This document shows positions 58,414-64,000 of a DNA stretch of 64,000 nt, piece by piece. The DNA lies in contig JAODTK010003187.1 of the NCBI GenBank assembly GCA_026419785.1, positions 62,001 to 126,000 on the forward strand. The letters run 5' to 3'. The DNA comes from Sclerodactyla briareus (taxonomy: Eukaryota; Echinodermata; Holothuroidea; Dendrochirotida; Sclerodactylidae). How positions within the stretch are numbered: the stretch's first letter is position 1; each line of letters starts with the position of its first letter. The position numbers and the translations under genes were made by a program. A model generated the notes under the pieces. That model saw only the letters and a list, made by a program, of their open reading frames with translations. It was not told where the DNA came from and made no database searches.

Positions 58414-58611
58414 ATGTATTACACCAACAGCTCGGAAACCCTGTTTTGGCAAAAAAGTGACAGCCCATACCTGGAGAGAGGAGAGCTATTAAAAAGCTGG
58501 GGAAACCACAAAGGATTCACAAAAAATAGAGGTTATGTGAACGTCAAAAAAATCGGCCAACTGATTCCCGAATGGACAAAAAGATTTGTAGGCGGCAAGG
58601 ACGAAAAATAG
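58414..58611 (+). CDS. Possible small ORF, unrecognised
   Basis: 65 codons from ATG to TAG, reading SSETLFWQKSDSPYLERGEL then LKSWGNHKGFTKNRGYVNVK and ending RFVGGKDEK. The composition (Lys, Gly, Trp, Asn mixture, amphipathic) is more protein-like than most frames nearby and it starts at an ATG. There is no splice context, no family recognised and no paralogue in the window. It may be chance. Confidence 0.2.
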   Translation: MYYTNSSETLFWQKSDSPYLERGELLKSWGNHKGFTKNRGYVNVKKIGQLIPEWTKRFVGGKDEK

Positions 58612-58689
58612 TCATGTAGGCTGCGGTGGAGACCAGTAATGCCAGGGTTGGCCATGGCTGAGGGTGATGCAGCGTAGATAGGGAAGCTG

Positions 58690-58890
58690 TAGGTGGGTTG
58701 CGGTAGTGGCAATGGATGCAGCAATGAGGACGACGACCCTCGCGGTGCTGGCGGGCACAAGGGGAACTGGAGCTGTGGTGGTTGCGGCAGTGGGGATAGT
58801 GGCGGTGATGGAGGAGCGAGGTGTGGGGCCCGTGGTGCTTCTGGCTACTGTCGTGGAGGCTGCAGAGTCGGCGGTCGGTCAGGTCCTGCC
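58690..58890. repeat. G-rich GGTGGC/GGCAGTGG-type interval
   Basis: Imperfect GGTGGC, GCAGTGGGGATAGTGGCGGTGATGG and similar words. Frames on the plus strand are Gly- or Val/Ala-rich and overlap in two phases, so they are compositional rather than genic. Confidence 0.45.
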
Positions 58891-59594
58891 ATGCAAAAAG
58901 AGAGAAAAAACAGTTTAGCGAGTTAACAAGTTTTATGTTGTTGTGTGCATGTCAGAGGCGCACTGCCTCACTCTACATATCCAATGTTTCTCCAGCTTGT
59001 ATCAGTGTGGCGAATTTTCACAGAAGTCCTGGATGGATATAAATAGCAAGGACATGGGAGAGGGCTGAAAAATTATAAAATTCATTACTGCATCAGGGAT
59101 AATCTTAGCACAGGGGACGACAGCCTACGGCCTGCGGATGTGGGAATTCATGCCGTTGAACATCTGGCAATTTTCTACAGTACCGATATGTTCACGTTAC
59201 TCAATGTGATCTGGTTTCTCATGCTTACATGTGAAAGCGCCTCAGACCCCTGACAAACTAACACACATCCTGGCAGCACGACTGCATGGATTGCTCTGGA
59301 CTTGTGCCCCCCCCTCACACACACGCATATATAGCCTATACCAGCATGACTGCATAGATTCTCTCTGGACTAAGGTCGACCCCTTCACACACATCGGTTA
59401 ATATGCAATTTTAGAAGGTTGGTGTTCTCTCGTTGTATTGTGATATAGAATTAAGCTACACGTTTACTGGAAAGCGGAACCAGGCAGGCGGAACGCAGAA
59501 GCGGTACGGGACTTTTCTTGATTATACGAGAGGACTCCACTTGCAGGGGAGCGGGAGCCATGTGAACTGAATTTGGGCGTTCAATACGCACATT

Positions 59595-59705
59595 CATTAC
59601 GCATACATGGAAACAGGCCACATGGAAAGGGCAATACGCAGGTTCAGTATGCAATTGCGGACTGGTAATCCGTATTCAAAATGGATACATGGAAACAGGG
59701 CTTTA
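59595..59705. repeat. ATACATGGAAACAGG direct repeat
   Basis: GCATACATGGAAACAGGCC (59601) is repeated as GGATACATGGAAACAGGGC (59683), with TACGCA words scattered between 59585 and 59880. It may be the core of a small dispersed element whose ends are not visible. Confidence 0.5.
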
Positions 59706-60142
59706 AGTATGTCTCCATATATCGTGAGCGTATACGTAATAGCGATGCATTACAACGTTGACTGCGTATTTCAACAAGAGGTGTTTCACGTGTTGCGAAA
59801 GTTCGTAATGCGCAATAGTTGTAATATCAGATTCGCTGCATGTAGGTCCGAATAGCCTTCAGAAGCAATACGCAAAGGAATAGTGAGCGCCAAAAGGGAC
59901 ATGATTATGGTCCATAATATGCATTGTGTATTTCATATTGCCGATAATTATGTCTGCCATCCTATGTTCCTTCAGAATCATTACATGTGGCCTCTAAAGA
60001 TGATCCCACTTCATATTTGTCTCATATCATCACTGATGAAGAAAATGGAACAGTGCCATTTGTTAACATCCTACCTCCTCACACCTGTAGGAAGCCATGC
60101 AGAAGACCACACAATTGGCCGCGACATTCGTGAGATATGATG

Positions 60143-60433
60143 TCATATTGCACCACTGCCAGCTGGCAGGTGCTTTGAGAATGTGACCGTTTCTGTCTTC
60201 AACTCATCAAGTAGATTCTTCAACGAACCAGTCTTGGGGACTTTGGTCATGCGCTTGATGGTATTACCATTGTGTTCAAACCCCTTTATCTCCCAGCGAA
60301 ACCAGTTGATATAATCAGCCTCATGTTGGGATGTGCCAACTCTTAGAAGGTGAACCCCTGCACACACGTTGCACTGGCGATCCAGGCATGCCTTCTTATA
60401 CTCTCCTCCACTTGGCTTTAGGCAAGCGCCCAT
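60143..60433 (-). pseudogene. Mobile-element-associated hypothetical protein fragment
   Basis: The minus frame reads CLDRQCNVCAGVHLLRVGTS (a C-x3-C-x2-C cluster), then INWFRWEIKGFEHNGN, RMTKVPKTGSLKNLLDELKT and ETVTFSKHLPAGSGAI. From memory, the order Cys cluster, Trp-rich turn (W.RW), RMxKVxKxGSLxxLLxEL, FxxHL matches a repetitive hypothetical protein family dispersed in fish and marine invertebrate genomes, which usually continues into an ARWQ-like segment. Here the match ends at the frame end. No partner transposase is visible next to it. Confidence 0.4.
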
Positions 60434-60541
60434 CCTGGATAGTCATACTTGTCCTTTGGAGTGACCGACCAAGTTGGTGTAGCACCATGAATGTGACAGT
60501 GGCTGCAACTTATATTCGCGCACGCTTGTTGCTAGCCATAG

Positions 60542-60795
60542 TCAGGATATTACGAGGCCGGAGTTCGATGAACTTGCTGAGCTGATGTTGACCACCGGGC
60601 TGACCACCGGGATTGCTGACTGGTCGTCGAATTTCTCCACTTGTGGCTTGCAACTCAACATCGAAGGCTCCATCCCAACCAGGGAATGTACCTTCACTTG
60701 GTTACTGTCATTGTCAACCGCAATTATTCGGCCATTCTCCCACCTGCCCATTTCGTTGATCGCTGTACTCGCTCCCCAACTTTAACTTCCATTTT
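60542..60795 (-). pseudogene. Fragment with chromatin-reader or integrase-tail-like sequence
   Basis: The minus frame reads MGRWENGRIIAVDNDSNQVK then VHSLVGMEPSMLSC. A neighbouring frame just upstream (60740-60795) gives VKVGERVQRSTKWAGG. Joined across a one-base shift, the pattern KVGERV...W..GRIIAVDND...VKVHSLVG resembles a small beta-barrel of the type found in Tudor/Agenet-like domains and at integrase C-termini. This is a fold guess only. It lies ~110 bp upstream (minus sense) of 60143-60433 and could be part of the same element. Confidence 0.25.
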
Positions 60796-61237
60796 TACGA
60801 TGTTAATTAACTGAAAAGACATACTCTCAAAGCACAAACTATATAAAATGAGAAGAGAATTACTGGAACAGTGGTTCGAAAATTAGAACAAAAGACATGG
60901 TGCTACATGCTAGCTGATAATGGTATGTTTATCCTCTCGGCACTGCTTGTAGTTATAGCCTACTAAATTTGTCACTCCAAATGCCTATATTGGTTCAGAC
61001 CTGGGTACAAGCTGCAGTGCGCATTGTTTATTGGCGCAAAATAATACTTTTAGTCCTCCCAGTTCAGTTGCCATGGATATTTAGCAGTGTCGAGATTCAG
61101 GACATAGGCACTTAATACTCAATCTGTCATAATCACAATCTGATCATTATCAGTCATTAGCCCTCTCCCAGTGACAGCTTGTCTAAACAGACAGAGTAGT
61201 GTTTAGTTTAGTTTACCTGGCTTGGCCAAGCTCCCCT

Positions 61238-61498
61238 CTAGGGCTCAATCTGACAGCCGTAATAGCACCTGAGAAAAAGGCCTTTTCTCAGGTTTTCGTG
61301 GATATCAGAAGTGTCCCTGGCTAGCAGCATGCTGCTACAATCTTCTGATATTTTACCAGCGAGACAGACTCTGCAGTAATTACTTTCACAACGATCTTCG
61401 GGTTTGGAATCCTGGTTGCCTGAAATTGTAAAAGGTGGAATCTCCAACAGCTGATCAGTAGACGAGTGGGGGATACATTCAAGAATTTTCAATGTCAC
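61238..61498 (-). pseudogene. Cys-containing exon-like block, duplicated downstream
   Basis: The minus frame reads IPHSSTDQLLEIPPFTISGN, CESNYCRVCLAGKISEDCSS and RKGLFLRCYYGCQIEP. Six Cys in the order C-x4-C-x2-C...C...C-x3-C suggest metal binding, but no named domain fits well. The DNA of 61320-61505 recurs at 61960-62135 with CTACAATCTTC(T/C)GATATTTTACCAGCG and GACAGAC(T/C)CTGCAGTAATTAC, where the frame is broken. Confidence 0.35.
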
Positions 61499-61662
61499 AA
61501 TCCCCTCTTCCTCGTCGCGTCTTTCGAGTAATGCGACAATAGCGGCAATCTCCAGTCCGCTTTACCTACTGTAATTGAGTGGAAGGTGTTTCACTTTTCC
61601 TTTCATTCCCCCCTTCTGAAACCAATTGTAAAGACCACAAATCCGGCTCAAAGCTGCCTTTC

Positions 61663-61881
61663 TCATCTGAAAATGCCGATGGTTATGCGGTCGTCCACCT
61701 GTGACCCCCCAGATAATGGCTTTGCGGTTTTACTCCGAACAATTCGGAGTATCGTAGGGTAGCTCTCCAAATTGTCTTTGCTGAGCCTGTCGATGTAGTC
61801 TTTCGAAAAATGAACTTCGGAACCGTCCAAATATCTTAGTTGACTAACGGCGCCAGTCTGCCCGTTGATAATGTGGTTCAT
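61663..61881 (-). pseudogene. Possible retroelement-related fragment
   Basis: The minus frame reads MNHIINGQTGAVSQLRYLDG, SEVHFSKDYIDRLSKDNLES and YPTILRIVRSKTAKPLSGGS. Not recognised. The downstream end (61665-61720) is also present in degraded form near 62520-62575. Confidence 0.25.
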
Positions 61882-62144
61882 TGAAGAAAAAGCGACTCCT
61901 GCTTAAACTCGGTACGTGTTGGCTGACGGATGAGGCTAATCTTGGAAGTAGGCACATAGTTTTTTGATTGCTACAATCTTCCGATATTTTACCAGCGCGA
62001 CAGACCCTGCAGTAATTACCTCACAATCATCTTCGCGTTTATTTCCTTGTGCCAAAAATTGCAAAAGGTGAATCTCTAACCGCGATCGGTAGGCGAGTAG
62101 GGGTTACATTCCAGATGTGATCATGGTCACAATCCCTCCCCCCA

Positions 62145-62187
62145 TTGTTTTTTTTTGGGGGTGTTTTTTTTTTTTTTTTTTTTTTTT

Positions 62188-62230
<43 letters not shown>

Positions 62231-62283
62231 TGGTGGGGGGGGGGGGTTTTTTTGGTTTTTTTTTTTTGTTTTTTTTTTCCTTT

Positions 62284-62361
<78 letters not shown>

Positions 62362-62380
62362 CTTTTTTGTTTTTTTTTTT
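62145..62380. repeat. Poly-T low-complexity insertion
   Basis: About 235 bases of T with a short G-rich island (62230-62247), placed inside copy 2 of the 61-62.6 kb duplication. The Phe- and Lys-rich frames over it are artefacts of composition. Confidence 0.95.
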
Positions 62381-62617
62381 CCCGTCGCTACGGTCGAGTA
62401 ATGGCAACAATAGTGCAATCTCGTGGTACTTAAACTTTTTTGATGGAGTAGGAGGTGTTTTCACTTTTCTTTAATTTCGTTCCTTCTGAACCCATTGGTA
62501 AACACCGACCACGGCTCGAAGCTGTCTTTCTCTACTGAGAATCTGATGTTACCCAGTCTCTCGGCGATCCATGACTGGTAGCCTTTGGCGCAGTGTTACC
62601 AATTAGCCTAGTCTACA

Positions 62618-64000
62618 TTGGTAGTGCGAAGCAGCTAACCTGTACGAGGATTGCATGAGTTTGCATTTTCGCACTGTCGCGGAGCTGTCTTCTTGCGACG
62701 CTTTGTGACAGCAACGTTCAGTCTGGTCAGCTCTTCAGCTAGAAAGCCCATCTTGCATATGCCTTCAAATTTCCTCCTTCAGTTAAATGGTCAAGGCATA
62801 GTACGTGACCGTGAAACCCAACATAGGCTGGATGAGTGCTCTCGAAAATCTTCCTCGAACTTTCGATGATTCACTCCTAATTCAGAAAAATTGGCAATTC
62901 CCTTTTCGTGTGTGACGTAAGAAAATTCTGAGCCCTTTTGTGAAAATTAGGTGAAGTAGAACAAAGTCATCCCACACTTCACAAGTCCGTGTGCCGTTTT
63001 CCTTAACGGAGGAGATCTGTAATATATTAGCTCACGTTGGAAGGCCATGGGTAGTGCCAAGCAGCTAACCTGTACAAGGATTGCATGAGTTTGCATTTTT
63101 CGCATGTTCGCTGAGCCTGTCTTCTTGCTACGCTTTGTGACAGCACGGTTTCAGTCTGGTCAGTTCTTCCGGCTAGAAAGCCCATCTCGCATATGCCTTG
63201 CCCCCAAAACAGGCAAGTGATGCTTGCGTCTTCACCTTTGACGCCCCCAGATAATTGTACAGGGTTTCTTCAGCAAACACCTTTGGGCGATGCCGATATA
63301 CACATCCACCATGTCGTTTTACAACAATTGTTCATGCCGATGGCGTTCAATCCAGTCTGCACATGGCACAATGCCAGTTATCTGTCAAGACCTCCCAAAG
63401 CCAAAAGCTCACTTGCATATTGGGCACTAACTTGTGCCGGTGTGAGAATTTATTTTGTATCGCCGGTTCAGGGCACCAAATTTTTTGAGTTACAGAGTTT
63501 TCCCCCAAGATCGAGCTCTCTCACGATCCTTGCAGTTTTTGGCAATTGTTCTTGTTCTTTTCTCACCTCGTCAAATTTCTTCAAGTTACGGTCAATGGGC
63601 GTAGGTACGGAGACCAGTGAACCCCCACATAGGCTGGATGAGTGCTCTCGAAATCTTCCTCACTTTCGGATGATTCAACTTCTAATTCAGAGAAATGTTG
63701 CGGCATTCCCCTTTTCGTGTTGAGTAAAGAAAATTCTGAGCCATTTTGTGGAAAATAGGTGAACAGGAACAAATCATTCCCACACTTTTCCCCCCCCCCA
63801 AAGGTTGGGGTGCCGTTTTCCTCAACATGAGGAATGATCTTGTAATATATTAGCTCACTGTGGAAAGACATTGGTAGTGCCAAGCAGCTAACCTGTACGA
63901 GGATGGCATGAGTTTTTTGTCATTTTTCACACTGTTCGCGGAGCCTGTCTTCTTTGCTACGCTTTGTGACAGCACGGTTTCAGTCTGGTCAGCTTCTTCC
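62618..64000. repeat. Tandem duplication R-E-R-E-R running off the window end
   Basis: Block R (GGTAGTGCCAAGCAGCTAACCTGTACGAGGATTGCATGAGTTTGC ... TTTGTGACAGCACGGTTTCAGTCTGGTCAGCT) occurs at 62618, 63050 and 63868. Block E (CATAGGCTGGATGAGTGCTCTCGAAA ... GAGGAATGATCTTGTAATATATTAGCTCAC) occurs at 62822-63045 and 63629-63862. The first repeat has ~40 bp between R and E; the second has ~430 bp of unrelated sequence there. The third R is cut by the window edge. Confidence 0.85.
63581..63883 (-). CDS. Putative exon in duplicated block E
   Basis: The minus-strand 100-codon frame reads MSFHSELIYYKIIPHVEENG, KCGNDLFLFTYFPQNGSEFS, LLNTKRGMPQHFSELEVESS and ESEEDFESTHPAYVG. It has a hydrophobic/aromatic first half and an acidic Ser/Glu-rich stretch. 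The paralogous DNA at 62822-63050 gives the same order in broken frames (KCGMTLFYFT, QKGSEFSYVTHEKGIANFSE, EEDF), so the protein-level similarity survives despite indels. This supports real coding ancestry. An 8-C run at 63788-63796 may hide a frameshift. Family not recognised. Confidence 0.4.
   Translation of the reverse strand: MALPMSFHSELIYYKIIPHVEENGTPTFGGGEKCGNDLFLFTYFPQNGSEFSLLNTKRGMPQHFSELEVESSESEEDFESTHPAYVGVHWSPYLRPLTVT

Larger units (their letters stand above)
61320..62590. repeat. Direct duplication of a ~400-bp block, second copy split by poly-T
   Basis: Copy 1 runs from 61320 (TGCTACAATCTTCTGATATT) to about 61720; copy 2 begins at 61970 (TGCTACAATCTTCCGATATT). After TCACAATCCC(C)TC copy 2 is interrupted by a T-rich tract (62145-62380), then resumes at GTCGCTACGGTCGAGTAATGGCAACAATAG (copy 1: GTCGCGTCTTTCGAGTAATGCGACAATAG at 61516), ending near 62590. 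Confidence 0.8.

Noticed and set aside
58690..58926. Gly-rich ORF of a structural protein
   Set aside because: Overlapping Gly-rich and Ala/Val-rich frames in two phases reflect a G-rich interval. No signal peptide, splice context or paralogue.
62039..62474. Lys-rich and Phe-rich frames over 62.1-62.4 kb
   Set aside because: Translation of the poly-T tract on either strand; no biological protein.

Overview
The window is eukaryotic, non-coding-rich genomic DNA. It has no operons or Shine-Dalgarno sites. It does show introns (GTAAG donors, pyrimidine-AG acceptors), tandem satellites, a tRNA-derived SINE, dinucleotide runs and retrotransposon remnants. DIRS-type tyrosine-recombinase retrotransposons, copies of a repetitive animal ORF family, and TAGGCCTA palindromes suggest a marine invertebrate, perhaps an echinoderm. 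That placement is an inference from recollection, not a match. Nearly every paralogous pair differs by many 1-2 base indels, and several copies carry absurd poly-T or poly-G runs. Much of the frameshifting is therefore probably assembly or consensus error, and no full-length gene can be read.

Layout. 1-2.9 kb: a ~590-bp satellite, five copies. 2.9-9.7 kb: unassigned DNA with three copies of a ~450-bp dispersed repeat and some short direct repeats. 9.7-16.1 kb: a GC-rich island with ~115-bp tandem repeats (10.66-12.5 kb). These are followed by a broken plus-strand DIRS-like element: reverse transcriptase with a DDW motif, RNase H with TDASIFGWGG, a DLF motif, tyrosine-recombinase pieces, then a 47-bp inverted repeat. 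19.9-21.0 kb: a second, different DIRS-like remnant. 21.0-22.2 kb: a minisatellite and a GTCATGGAAA repeat. 22.97-23.2 kb: one plausible isolated exon.

24.6-30.3 kb: a higher-order repeat of ~250-bp monomers separated by ~560-bp spacers. Read on the minus strand, the monomer consensus holds a start codon, a 35-codon basic/acidic-serine reading frame and a GTAAGT donor. The same small exon is thus repeated about 13 times. 30.3-35.2 kb: minus-strand coding fragments, including a duplicated exon and a CPKCG...RHLELGH zinc-finger ORF.

35.7-49.3 kb: a segmental tandem array with a main period of ~3.95 kb. Each unit carries the same minus-strand gene: a gag-like stretch, a middle domain, a Lys/Arg-rich region, and a last exon ending at a GTAAG donor. 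It resembles a highly repeated, uncharacterised animal ORF family and is probably mobile or mobile-associated. 49.3-60 kb: mostly AT-rich unassigned sequence with a SINE at 56.5 kb. 60.1-64.0 kb: minus-strand coding fragments and two further local duplications of exon-sized blocks, the last running off the window edge.

The recurring theme is exon-sized or gene-sized blocks, mostly on the minus strand, amplified in tandem three separate times (24.6-29, 35.7-49 and 61-64 kb).
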